The translations under genes were made by a program, and so were the position numbers. This document shows positions 42,855-54,002 of a stretch of 64,000 nucleotides of DNA, in pieces. The stretch comes from Nostoc carneum NIES-2107 (GTDB lineage Bacteria; Cyanobacteriota; Cyanobacteriia; Cyanobacteriales; Nostocaceae). Each line of letters opens with the position of its first letter. Position 1 is the first letter of the stretch. The stretch covers positions 5,045,007-5,109,006 of the forward strand of contig AP018180.1 in the NCBI GenBank assembly GCA_002368155.1. Reading direction: 5' to 3'. The notes beneath the pieces were generated by a model that saw nothing but the letters and a program-made list of their open reading frames with translations, made no database searches and was not told the origin of the DNA.

Positions 42855-42945
42855 TGGTAATTTGTCAAAGGTCAAGGGTCAAGGGTCAACGGTCAACGGT
42901 CAAGGGTCAAAAAACTCTGGACTGTTGACTGTTGACTTTGGACTC
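42855..42945. repeat. GGTCAAG/GGTCAAC tandem repeat between purA and rplY
   Basis: Heptamers GGTCAAA, GGGTCAAG and CGGTCAA, then GACTGTTGACT units. It could affect co-transcription of the two genes. Confidence 0.8.
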
Positions 42946-42949
42946 AAAG

Positions 42950-45019
<2,070 letters not shown>

Positions 45020-45388
45020 TGGGGGTGGTGGGACTTGAACCCACACGACCTTTTACGATCAACGGATTTTCATTCTCCCGCAGCTTTCGCTACTGCCTAA
45101 GAGTTTTTACAACTCTTGGTTTTGAGAATTGGACTCTCCCTTTACCCTCGACTTTACGTTAGGGTAGCTCCCGTCGAGTCTCTGCACCTTCCCGCAATTT
45201 GAGATTTTAAAGTTTTGATTCAAGCATAATCAAAACTTAAATGTCTCGATTTTTCGGGCTTGGCTCAGGATTGCCATGTCTTTTACAAGATGTAGGTTTC
45301 CCTGAGTTTGAGAGCTGACACTTGAAAGGTTTCTCTATCAAGGCTCAGTTAGCTAAGTCCGTAGCGTCTACCATTCCGCCACACCCCC
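45020..45388 (-). tRNA. trnL: tRNA-Leu(UAA) interrupted by a group I intron
   Basis: The 5' exon is 45355-45388 (34 nt, GGGGGTG acceptor strand to the first anticodon base U). The 3' exon is 45020-45070 (51 nt, from AAAATCCG through the T loop GTTCAAGTC to CACCCCCA). The 7-bp acceptor stem GGGGGTG/CACCCCC is perfect and the exons sum to 85 nt, normal for tRNA-Leu with a long variable arm. CCA is not encoded. The intron splits the anticodon between U and AA, the position known from cyanobacteria and plastids. It reads leucine UUA and UUG codons. Confidence 0.96.
45071..45354 (-). other. Group I intron in trnL(UAA)
   Basis: 284-nt intron between anticodon bases. Core elements typical of the cyanobacterial trnL intron are visible: AACTGAGCCTTGATAG near the 5' end, CTCAGGGAAACCTA, GACATGGCAATCCTGAGCCA, GGAAGGTGCAGAGACTCGAC, GGGAGCTACCCTAACG and the 3' end GCGGGAGAATG ending in G. 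The variable P6b arm forms AAGTTTTGATT / AATCAAAACTT (~45216-45245 region). No homing-endonuclease frame. It should self-splice, as the Anabaena homologue does. Confidence 0.92.
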
Positions 45389-46029
45389 CTATTTTTATTA
45401 GGGGCTATTTGTATTTCAGAGGATTAAAAAACCTCCTCATACATTCCACCATTAATTGCGTTTTTGTGCAACTAAAATTTTAAAAAATTTCGTTCACAAT
45501 CAGCAATTTCACTAGCTTGCTGCTTTCGCATAACATTTTATTGCACGAAAATCAATAAAATTAGGCGATCGCTTTTTGGTTTTAGAACTACTTTTGTTAC
45601 CCTTGCTTTAACTAGGCAGCGCCTATTATTTTAAGGTTATGAAGTATTCTTTTGCCACAAGCCTTTCCTAGTTTAACACTACCTTATAGAAAATTGCAAC
45701 TTAAAATTTAAATTAGTTTAGTTGTCGGGGGTTTGGTGTTTGTTATTTCCCCCTTCGGGTTTCCCAGTCGCCTACGGAAGACCAACTGCGTTGGGCGGGT
45801 TCCCGACTCAAAGCAAGTGGCGTTGGAAACCCTCCTGCAGCGCTGGTCTCACCTTGTCTCCTTATCCTCTTAGAGCAATACTGGATGTGACATCTTGTTT
45901 TAGTCTGTTATTGTCTTGGATTTTGAGATTGTGGACAGAAGGAGAAAAACGTCTAAATATTGGCAGCAGATGCATCAATGGGCTTAAATACCACTACAAG
46001 CCAGCATTGGAGGGATATTTTGTGGTGTA
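45389..46029. other. 641-bp gap holding a dispersed repeat
   Basis: It contains the presumed promoter of trnL and the repeat at 45751-45850. An open frame at 45722-46048 is repeat-derived and not accepted. Otherwise AT-rich with nothing recognised. Confidence 0.6.
45751..45850. repeat. Dispersed repeat copy B
   Basis: GGGTTTCCCAGTCGCCTACG, then GCGTTGGGCGGGTTCCCGAC, CAAGTGGCGTTGG and AGCGCTGGTCTC; related in modules to 40081-40181 (GGCGGGTTCCC, GGCGTTG). Confidence 0.7.
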
Positions 46030-46620
46030 TCAAAGCAATTTTTCTTGATAACCGCCAGCGTAGGTAATCACGCACATCTGTCTGTATGTAGCGTGAATCC
46101 CAAACGCTACCCCTGTAACTTTAAAAGCCGATTTAAACATATTTTGGCGATGACCGCGATCGCGTACCCCATCGTCAATAATTAACTGCATGATGATGTC
46201 TTGTGGTACATGAGAACCGTAGCTAATATTTTCCGCTGCGGTGATTTGCCAATTACCATAGCGACTCATGCGAGTAAAGGGATCGCTACCATCGCTACCA
46301 TAGTGACCTGTTATACCCTTTGCTCCTTGGTCTTGCACGTGATCTCTTGCAGCCAAAGACATCCCTTCAGATATACTCAAGGCTCCCACAGGACGAGCTG
46401 ATTTGAGAAATGCGATCGCCTCATCGACAGCTTTTACCCCTTCTTGAGTCTGCAAATAAACCCGTTCCGATATGAGGACTTGCTTACCATCAAAACATCG
46501 TCGCCAATTCTCTAAAACTTGAAGATATGCAGTGGGATTTGTCCGCACTCTATTCATTTCTACTATGACTTCTTGTTCTAAAGGAGATAGAGAAATACTA
46601 TTGGAAATGTTAGATTTCAT
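46030..46620 (-). CDS. CAP/SCP-domain protein without signal peptide
   Basis: 196 aa. A CAP (cysteine-rich secretory/antigen 5/PR-1) domain spans ~12-190 with [20 protein letters not shown] at the start, [20 protein letters not shown] (first metal-site His region), AAENISYG (Glu) and [14 protein letters not shown] (second His). Unlike its paralogue just upstream, no signal peptide or lipobox is visible and the chain starts [11 protein letters not shown]. Bacterial CAP proteins are usually secreted; their role is unclear. It follows the upstream paralogue by 68 bp on the same strand, indicating tandem duplication. Confidence 0.87.
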   Translation of the reverse strand: MKSNISNSISLSPLEQEVIVEMNRVRTNPTAYLQVLENWRRCFDGKQVLISERVYLQTQEGVKAVDEAIAFLKSARPVGALSISEGMSLAARDHVQDQGAKGITGHYGSDGSDPFTRMSRYGNWQITAAENISYGSHVPQDIIMQLIIDDGVRDRGHRQNMFKSAFKVTGVAFGIHATYRQMCVITYAGGYQEKLL

Positions 46621-46688
46621 GAGTTAATAGTCAAGAGTTAGAGAGACGCGATTCATCGCGTCTGTACAAGAGTCAATTAGCTCATCCT

Positions 46689-47396
46689 TCAACCTTTTTC
46701 TATATAGCCCCCTGCGTAATTAATTACGCAGATTGTTCTATATTTTTTGTGAGAACCATAAGCCACACCAGCGACCTTGAAGCTACCGTTAAATATGTTG
46801 GTGCGATGACCGCGATCGCTCACTCCATCATCAATAATTAACTGCATGACAATATCTTGGGCAGTATTGGGGCCATAGCTAATATTTTCGCCTGCAGTAG
46901 ATTGCCATTTACCATAGCGATTAATGCGAGTCACAGGGTTGCTACCATCACTCCCATTGTGCCCTGTGATTCCTTTGGGGCCTTGGTCTTTGACATGATC
47001 CTTTGCACCTAAAGACATACCCTTAGATGGACTTAATGCTCCCACAGGACGGGCTGATTTGAGAAATGCGATCGCCTCATCGACAGCTTTTACCCCTTCT
47101 TGTGTGATCAAATAGGTATTATTAGAGATTTTGACTTTGTTTCCTTGGAAGCGCTTTCTATAGTTTTGTAATATGGGAAGATAAGATTTAGGATTTGTTC
47201 GCACCTTGTTAGTTTCATCAATTACCTGTCTTTCCAAAGGTGAAAGATAAGTTGCTTTCGCTAACAAAGTTGAATTTGCTGGTTGAACTACAGCCTGAGG
47301 AGATTTAGCCACAGACTGGTTAGTGGGTAGCAGTTGTTGATAACAGCTAGCTATCAAAGTCAGGGGCAAAAATAGCCAAAATCCTGGGCGACCCAT
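46689..47396 (-). CDS. CAP/SCP-domain lipoprotein
   Basis: 235 aa from the ATG at 47396, chosen because it places a lipoprotein signal [18 protein letters not shown] at the N-terminus, with Cys18 in the lipobox IASC. After a spacer (~20-45) the CAP domain follows with [52 protein letters not shown] and [14 protein letters not shown]. The metal-site His and Glu residues are conserved. Very similar throughout to the neighbour at 46030-46620; [20 protein letters not shown] is identical in both. Expected to be tethered to a membrane facing the periplasm. Confidence 0.88.
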   Translation of the reverse strand: MGRPGFWLFLPLTLIASCYQQLLPTNQSVAKSPQAVVQPANSTLLAKATYLSPLERQVIDETNKVRTNPKSYLPILQNYRKRFQGNKVKISNNTYLITQEGVKAVDEAIAFLKSARPVGALSPSKGMSLGAKDHVKDQGPKGITGHNGSDGSNPVTRINRYGKWQSTAGENISYGPNTAQDIVMQLIIDDGVSDRGHRTNIFNGSFKVAGVAYGSHKKYRTICVINYAGGYIEKG

Positions 47397-47888
47397 GAAT
47401 TGCCTCTCTAGAATAATTTTATTTTTAAGGGGTTCTATACTTGTATTTAGATACACTACAGGTCAATAAAGTTTCCTAAATTTCAACTAAGTTATTTATC
47501 TAGAAAATTTTTCACAATTGACACTATAAAACCTACAATGGTAATAAATACTCGCAAAGAAAAGCGCAGAGTTACGCACAAATAGTACAGACAACTCTCT
47601 TATACTTGGCGTGAACCTCTGCGTTGTACAATTCTCACTCAACAGTATGTTGTAACCTTTATAACAATAAACGTAAAGGGTAAGTACACCATCTGCTAGG
47701 GCAAAACTTTGTTTTGCCCTTATCTAGAAATTTTGATGTCAAAACAAGACACCGTAAAGCTACGGCATCGATTGAGATGGATATAGCACCAACCGCCTCT
47801 AGGCTCTAAGGGCGGTTTTCAAACCTTCTTTGCCGTAAATTTTGGGTGGCGCTACGCTTAACCCAACCTAATGTTGCTCTACTACCTC
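47397..47888. other. 492-bp gap between CAP and DsbA-like genes
   Basis: Two hairpins: GGGCAAAAC / GTTTTGCCC near 47699-47720 and AACCGCC...GGCGGTTTT near 47788-47817, either of which could end the DsbA-like transcript. No gene. Confidence 0.5.
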
Positions 47889-48647
47889 TTACTGAGCATT
47901 AGCCAGTAAGCTTTCGATGTTGGCTAACTGCACCACACCCGAGAATTTGTTACTATTCATGATGAAAAAGGGTGTGCCGCCAAGTCCTAATTTTTCCGCT
48001 AGTTGAATATCTTTTCTGATGGCTTGCTCAGCAATAGGGTTATTAGCAAAGGCATCTGTTTTAAATTTTTCTAGATCTAAATTCAAAGATTTGGCTGTTG
48101 AAAGGTATAAATCTTCGCCTAGTTGCTGTTGATGAGTAAATAGAGCATCATGATATTCCCAAAATTTACCCTGTTGATATGCTGCCCAAGCTGCTTTAGC
48201 TGCTGGTAAAGCTTGGTCGTGAATTGGAATCAGGGGAAAATGTTTGTAAACCAATGTAAATTTGTTGGGATACTTGGCTAGCAACTGCTTGAGGGTTTTG
48301 TGTGCCTCAGCGCAGTAGGGGCATTGAAAATCAGAAAATTCTACCAATACTATTTTGGACTGTGATGAGCCGATGGTAGGCGAATCGCCAATCACAGATG
48401 GGGTATTGGTTTTTAAATCTTGTAAAAATGCTTGTCGTGTTTGCTGTAATTTCTGTTGCTGCTGCTGCTCAAATTTTTGGACAGATTCGATAATGACTTC
48501 TGGATGTTCGCGGAGTATTTGTAATACCTGCTGTTCTAGTTTGGGATTGGCGGAACTAGCTGCGACTGCAGGAAATGACCAGCCTAAAATCAAAAATAGT
48601 AGGCAAGTTAATAACCATGTACGCATATACTTAAGTAATTGGTGCAT
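47889..48647 (-). CDS. Exported DsbA-family thioredoxin-fold protein
   Basis: 252 aa. Signal peptide ~1-30 (TWLLTCLLFLILGWSFPAVA, cleavage near AVA-A). A Gln-rich helix (~56-72) precedes a thioredoxin/DsbA-like domain (~88-250) with active site FQCPYC (Cys109, Cys112) and cis-Pro loop LGGTPFFI. CPYC is typical of disulfide-exchange enzymes (BdbD/DsbA/Com1-like). It probably forms or shuffles disulfides in the periplasm or lumen; no DsbB/VKOR partner adjoins it. Start ATG at 48647; Met8 is an alternative. Confidence 0.88.
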   Translation of the reverse strand: MHQLLKYMRTWLLTCLLFLILGWSFPAVAASSANPKLEQQVLQILREHPEVIIESVQKFEQQQQQKLQQTRQAFLQDLKTNTPSVIGDSPTIGSSQSKIVLVEFSDFQCPYCAEAHKTLKQLLAKYPNKFTLVYKHFPLIPIHDQALPAAKAAWAAYQQGKFWEYHDALFTHQQQLGEDLYLSTAKSLNLDLEKFKTDAFANNPIAEQAIRKDIQLAEKLGLGGTPFFIMNSNKFSGVVQLANIESLLANAQ

Positions 48648-49216
48648 ATTACCACGCTAGAATCAATTCGTGACATTTGGGGAATCTTATCATCGTAATT
48701 TGTAATTCATAATACTTGCCGCAGGCAAGTAAGAAGATACTGAATCCGTAATTAAGAAATAACAACTTATATTACGAAAGTTGTTGAGACTTAACTATTA
48801 CTCCACATTTTGTTAAAGGGCTTGCAGAAAATAAATTATCCAATTTTCAAAGCGCAGTGACGATCGCAGTCTTTCTCTGCTCACAAAGCGATCGCATATT
48901 TTTGATTTGCAATTCCCTCATGTTAGAAAGCTTTGCCCAGATTAGCTAAAAATCTTTGCTCAGGAATTTCTAACTATGCAAATATAATAAAAATTAAACG
49001 AGATTAAGCAAATCATCACTTGTGCAAATTAGTTATTTTGTGCATTAGCAAGTATATTTATTCAGTTCCCACTAAATGTTCATTTAGATAAATAGCGTGG
49101 ATACTGTTGTGGAGAATTCTCTAAAAAGCGTCGCACAATCAACCTCAATAAGCTAACATCTATACCTTGCCCTGGCGATATCCGATCAATGTGCCAACCT
49201 ATATAAGAATTGATCT
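48648..49216. other. 569-bp gap between divergent genes
   Basis: Promoter region of the DsbA-like gene (minus) and the hybrid kinase (plus). A short hairpin ACTTGCC / GGCAAGT lies near 48714. Nothing else recognised. Confidence 0.5.
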
Positions 49217-52200
49217 ATGGTTGCTGAATTTGATTACAAAATTTTGATTGTGGACGATTCTCAAGATGATCGGGTAATTTATCATCGCTATTTAAATAGA
49301 GAAACTCGCTACACTTATCAGGTTATAGAAGCAGAATCAGTTAGTGAAGCACTGGAATTGTACGATCGCAATCTACCCGATCTCGTAGTGCTAGATTATC
49401 AGCTACCAGATGATGACGGCATGGTATTTCTGCGTAAATGGCAACAACTGTATAAAAATACTCTAGTGCCAGTGGTGATGTTGACAGGGAACGAGAATGC
49501 AACAGCCGCAGTGGAAGCCATGAAATTGGGTGTCCAAGACTATTGGATCAAAAGCCATTTAACGTCCGATTTTTTCTGCCAGGGAGTTCGCACAGCCTTG
49601 GAACAGATACAGTTAAAACGGCAACTCTTTTTTCAACAAGAACAACAACGATTAGTTAATAGTATTGCACTCCGCATTCGTCAATCTCTCCAGCTTCAGG
49701 ATGTGTTGCAAACTACAGTTGAGGAAGTGCGTCAATTGCTCCAGGTAGATCGCACTTTGATTTACAAGTTTGGCCCGGGGATGACAGGTATAGTTACAAA
49801 TGAATCAGTTCTGCCTCAGTGGACAGCCTGCTTAAATTCTGAGATTCAAGAGACTTGTTTTCAACAAAATAGCGCCAACAAATATGATCAAGGTTGGTTG
49901 TGGGCTGTCTCCGATATTGCTCAAGCTGGCTTAACACAATGTCATCAACAACTATTAGAAAATTTTCAGGTAAAAGCCAACCTGGTAGTACCCATTTTGT
50001 TAGCCGTAGGCAATGGGCAGAGCAACGCGAGCCAAAATAAGCTATGGGGATTGCTCATTGCTCATCAATGCGATCGCCCGCGTTATTGGCAAAATGCCGA
50101 AATCGCTTTGCTCAGTCAGCTGAGCATACAACTAGCGATCGCGATCCAGCAATCGGAAATGTATGAACGGGTGCAAGTTCAATTGTACGCACAAGTACAA
50201 GCTGAATTACAGGAAAGGCAACGAGTAGCCGCAGAATTTCGCGCCTTGGTAGAGTCTGCTTCCGATATCATTTTTCGCATCGATCGCGATTTGCGCTATC
50301 TCTATATCAACCCCGCAATTGAGCAGATTGTCCCCCAAGCTAGCAGTAATTGGCTGGGAAAAACTCTAGTAGATTTGGGAATTGATTCTGAGACGATTGC
50401 CCTCTGGCGTGAACTTCTCAATCGCATCATTTTTACACGCACAGAAGCTACCATCGAACATCCCTTTCCGACATCAAACTCGGAAACTTGGTGCCAAACT
50501 CGCATTGTTCCAGAACTAAATCCCGCAGGCAAAGTGCAATCATTTTTATGTATTGCCCGCGATATTAGCGATCGCAAACGTAGCGAAGCGGCTTTGCAGA
50601 TGCAAGCGCAAATCCTTGAGCAGATACATGATGCGGTAATTAGCACAGATTTAAACGGCACGATTCAAAGCTGGAATCATGGTGCAGAAGAACTGTTTGG
50701 CTATACAGCTAAAGAAGTAATAGGGCAAAATGTCTCCATCCTCTACCAAGATGTAATCGAACTGCAAACGAAAATACTAGAGCCGTTGTTGGTCAAAGAT
50801 TATCATGACCTTGAATTGCAGTGTCGTGCAAAATCTGGAACCTGGATGGATTTGAGTTTGCGTCTTTCAGTGATTCGGAATCAGCAGGGTGAAATTATTC
50901 GACTCATTGGTTGCTCCAACGATATTAGCGATCGCAAAAATATGGAGCAAGAATTGCAGTTGTTGAACCAAGAGTTAGAATCTAGAGTCCGAAAACGCAC
51001 AGCACAGTTACAAGAAAGTCAGCAGTTCATTCAAAGCATCACTGACAATATTCCCAATGTACTTTACATCTACGACCTGGAACAAAGACGTAGTATTTAT
51101 AGCAATCGAGAAGTCGTCACAACTCTAGGCTACTCGTCCGAAGAGATATCCAAAATGGGATCATCTTTCCTGACTCGGCTGATGCACCCCGATGATTTGG
51201 CCAATGCGGCTGCTTATTTTCACAGCTTACGCAGTGTTGGCGATGGCGAACGGCGAGTGTTCGAGTATCGTCTACGAGATATTCATGGCAGATGGCGCTG
51301 GTTTCTCAGCCATGACACACCTTTTCAGCGTGGAGAAGATGGGCAAGTGCAGCAAATTATTGGTATTGCCCAAGACATGACTGAGCGCAAGCAGATAGAG
51401 GAGCAATTGCGGTACAGCGAAACCCAACTAAGAATGGTTCAGCGCATAGCAAGGCTTGGTAGTTGGGAATTTGATCTCCAAACTAGAGAAATTACTTGGT
51501 CAGAAGAGGTTTTTCGGAATTTTGGACGTAATCCTGAGCATGGCACTCCCACTTACGAAGAATTGCAGCAGCTTATACATCCAGACGATCGCGATCGCCA
51601 CAATTTGCTGGTGCAAAGGGCAATTGAGCAGGCACAACCCTATAGTATTGAGTTTTGCCTTTACTGCCCTGATGGTAGCCTGCGTTACTTACAAGCACGT
51701 GGAGAAGCCGTCTGCAATGAAAACGGTGAGGTAGTAAAGTTAATAGGCACTTCGCTAGATATTACTGAGCGCAAACAAGCCGAAGAAAAACTCCGAAATC
51801 TTTCTGAACGGCTGACTATGGCTGTTCAATCAGGGGGTTTTGGCATCTGGGAATATAATCTTCCCCAGGATAAATTAATTTGGGATGACCGGATGTTTGA
51901 AATCTACGGTGTCAACCCTAGCAATTTTTCCGCTAACTTCAATGCTTGGGTCAGCTGTCTGCATCCAGATGATCGCGTGCAAAAGCTGAAAATCATGCAA
52001 GAAGTTTTAGAAAAGGGTTATGAATATAACACTGAGTTTCGCATCGTGCAGCCAGGGGGGAAAATTCGGTTTATCAAAGCTTATGGAATGATCCAAGTCA
52101 ATGAGCAACAGGAAATAGTCAGAGTTATTGGTATTAATGATGACATTACAGACCTGAAGCAAGCAGAAATAGCCTTAAAAGATAGCGAACGCCGTTATTC

Positions 52201-53830
52201 CACCCTAGCCGCCGCCGTTCCAGTCGCAATTTTGCGGTTCGATGTGGCTGGTAACTGTTTTTATGTTAATGATCGCTGGAGCGATCTCACAGGTAGACCC
52301 AGGGAAGCAGCCTTAGGCATGGAATGGACAGAAATCCTGTACCAACAAAACAGGGAGCACTTACTAACCGAATGGTCGCAATGGGCTGTGACTGCAGAAG
52401 GACTCTACCATAATGAAGGTAAAATGGTGCGTCCAGATGGGGGCGAGGCCTGGTTTTATGTGCAAGCAGTAGCCGAAACTAATTCTGATGGTGCTGTAAT
52501 TGGCTATATTGGCACATTAACTGATATCACAGCGCGCAAACAAGCCGAAGAAAAATTGCAACAAGTGAACGAGCGCTTAACACTGACTAATGCTGAACTT
52601 TATCGGGCTACTCGGCTCAAAGATGAGTTTTTGGCAAACATGAGTCATGAATTGCGAACGCCTCTGAATGCGATTTTAGGGATGTCCCAAGGTTTACAAG
52701 ATGAGATTATGGGTGTCCTCAACGATCGCCAAAAATCCGCGATTGATAGTATTGAACGTAGCGGTCAACATTTGTTGGCACTGATTAACGATATTCTCGA
52801 TTTGGCAAAAGTCGAATCTGGCAAATTAGAATTGCAACTCGAGCCAGTAGGGATTGCCTATATTTGTACATCTAGTTTGTCTTTTGTCCAACAACAAGCG
52901 ATCGCTAAAAACATTCAACTCTCTATTGAAGCACCCTCTGATTTGCCAGACATTATTGTTGATGAATTACGGATTCGCCAGGTTTTGATTAATTTACTCA
53001 GCAATGCTGTCAAATTCACCCCTAATGGCGGCAGTGTGAAGCTGACTGTGAGACAGGAGCAGTCCGACAACAAAAATTTACTTTGCTTTTCGGTGATTGA
53101 TACCGGGATTGGGATTGCTCAAGAAGATGTCTCCAAACTCTTCCAACCCTTTACCCAAATTGATAGTCGATTAAACCGTCTGCATCCCGGTACAGGCTTA
53201 GGCTTATCATTGGTGCGCCGTTTAGTGCAATTGCATCAAGGCTCGATCACTGTCACCAGTGAATTAGGACAGGGAAGCTGTTTTAGGGTTTATTTACCTT
53301 ATCGCGTAATTACGCCGTCTGCGATCGCTCCTTCATTAGTGGAATCAGAATCTACAGTTAATCCCTCTCTACCAGCGACTCTGAATCAAAAACAGTCTTC
53401 AGCAGCCTCAAGCTTGAACCAGTTGACTGTTCCCTTAGCGTCCTCAGATCAGCCAACCTCTAAGGCTTTAATTTTGCTGGTAGAGGATCAAGAAGTTAAT
53501 GCCCTTAGCATTTCTAGCTATTTAGAAGGTCGGGGCTATCATTGGCTATGGGCAGCTAATGGCCAAGAAGCAATTACTATGGCCAGCACTCACCATCCAG
53601 ATCTAATATTGATGGATATCCAAATGCCAGAAATGGATGGATTAGAAGCAATATCACGCATTCGAGCCGATCCGCAATTAGCTCAGATCCCAATTATCGC
53701 CATTACCGCCTTAGCTATGCCTGGGGATGAAGAAAGATGTTTGCAGGCTGGAGCCGATTTATACATTTCTAAACCAATCAAACTCAAGCAACTGATTGCT
53801 GTTATTCAAAAATTATTAAGTGATGGGTAA
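49217..53830 (+). CDS. Giant hybrid sensor kinase: REC-GAF(CBCR-like)-6xPAS-HisKA-HATPase-REC
   Basis: 1537 aa. N-terminal receiver with Asp60 (VVLDYQLPDDDG). A GAF domain (~145-315) resembles CBCR, with Cys242-His in AGLTQCHQQLLENFQVKANL, so it may bind bilin. Six PAS/PAC units (~335-1115) end in repeated DISDRK/DITERKQAE linkers. Then HisKA with His1144 (MSHELRTPLNAIL), an intact HATPase domain (NLLSNAVKFTPNGG, DTGIGI, GTGLGLSLVRRL) and a C-terminal receiver with Asp1467 (ILMDIQMPEMDG). No membrane segment, so cytosolic. It should integrate light or redox input in a phosphorelay. It stands alone without an adjacent output regulator. Confidence 0.92.
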   Translation: MVAEFDYKILIVDDSQDDRVIYHRYLNRETRYTYQVIEAESVSEALELYDRNLPDLVVLDYQLPDDDGMVFLRKWQQLYKNTLVPVVMLTGNENATAAVEAMKLGVQDYWIKSHLTSDFFCQGVRTALEQIQLKRQLFFQQEQQRLVNSIALRIRQSLQLQDVLQTTVEEVRQLLQVDRTLIYKFGPGMTGIVTNESVLPQWTACLNSEIQETCFQQNSANKYDQGWLWAVSDIAQAGLTQCHQQLLENFQVKANLVVPILLAVGNGQSNASQNKLWGLLIAHQCDRPRYWQNAEIALLSQLSIQLAIAIQQSEMYERVQVQLYAQVQAELQERQRVAAEFRALVESASDIIFRIDRDLRYLYINPAIEQIVPQASSNWLGKTLVDLGIDSETIALWRELLNRIIFTRTEATIEHPFPTSNSETWCQTRIVPELNPAGKVQSFLCIARDISDRKRSEAALQMQAQILEQIHDAVISTDLNGTIQSWNHGAEELFGYTAKEVIGQNVSILYQDVIELQTKILEPLLVKDYHDLELQCRAKSGTWMDLSLRLSVIRNQQGEIIRLIGCSNDISDRKNMEQELQLLNQELESRVRKRTAQLQESQQFIQSITDNIPNVLYIYDLEQRRSIYSNREVVTTLGYSSEEISKMGSSFLTRLMHPDDLANAAAYFHSLRSVGDGERRVFEYRLRDIHGRWRWFLSHDTPFQRGEDGQVQQIIGIAQDMTERKQIEEQLRYSETQLRMVQRIARLGSWEFDLQTREITWSEEVFRNFGRNPEHGTPTYEELQQLIHPDDRDRHNLLVQRAIEQAQPYSIEFCLYCPDGSLRYLQARGEAVCNENGEVVKLIGTSLDITERKQAEEKLRNLSERLTMAVQSGGFGIWEYNLPQDKLIWDDRMFEIYGVNPSNFSANFNAWVSCLHPDDRVQKLKIMQEVLEKGYEYNTEFRIVQPGGKIRFIKAYGMIQVNEQQEIVRVIGINDDITDLKQAEIALKDSERRYSTLAAAVPVAILRFDVAGNCFYVNDRWSDLTGRPREAALGMEWTEILYQQNREHLLTEWSQWAVTAEGLYHNEGKMVRPDGGEAWFYVQAVAETNSDGAVIGYIGTLTDITARKQAEEKLQQVNERLTLTNAELYRATRLKDEFLANMSHELRTPLNAILGMSQGLQDEIMGVLNDRQKSAIDSIERSGQHLLALINDILDLAKVESGKLELQLEPVGIAYICTSSLSFVQQQAIAKNIQLSIEAPSDLPDIIVDELRIRQVLINLLSNAVKFTPNGGSVKLTVRQEQSDNKNLLCFSVIDTGIGIAQEDVSKLFQPFTQIDSRLNRLHPGTGLGLSLVRRLVQLHQGSITVTSELGQGSCFRVYLPYRVITPSAIAPSLVESESTVNPSLPATLNQKQSSAASSLNQLTVPLASSDQPTSKALILLVEDQEVNALSISSYLEGRGYHWLWAANGQEAITMASTHHPDLILMDIQMPEMDGLEAISRIRADPQLAQIPIIAITALAMPGDEERCLQAGADLYISKPIKLKQLIAVIQKLLSDG

Positions 53831-53945
53831 TGGGTAATTGGTAATGGGAAAAATAAGTTACACCTAAATCAAATATTCTGGCGTTAGGACTGTCAAGGGT
53901 CAATAGTCCAGGGTCAAAGCCTAGCTTGGACTTTGGACTTTGGAC
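53825..53945. repeat. Short tandem repeats after the hybrid kinase
   Basis: GGGTAAT/TGGTAAT heptamers at 53825-53846, then GGTCAATAGTCCAGGGTCAA and TTTGGACTTTGGACT units, ending at ~53945. Confidence 0.8.
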
Positions 53946-54002
53946 TTTTGACAACCTGAGTACAAAATATACAATTTAAAGGCGTAGAAGCTTACCAAGC
54001 AT

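Noticed and set aside
45722-46048. Open frame of 108 codons on the plus strand
   Set aside because: It lies within a dispersed repeat, has no ribosome-binding site, and its sequence has no protein-like pattern.
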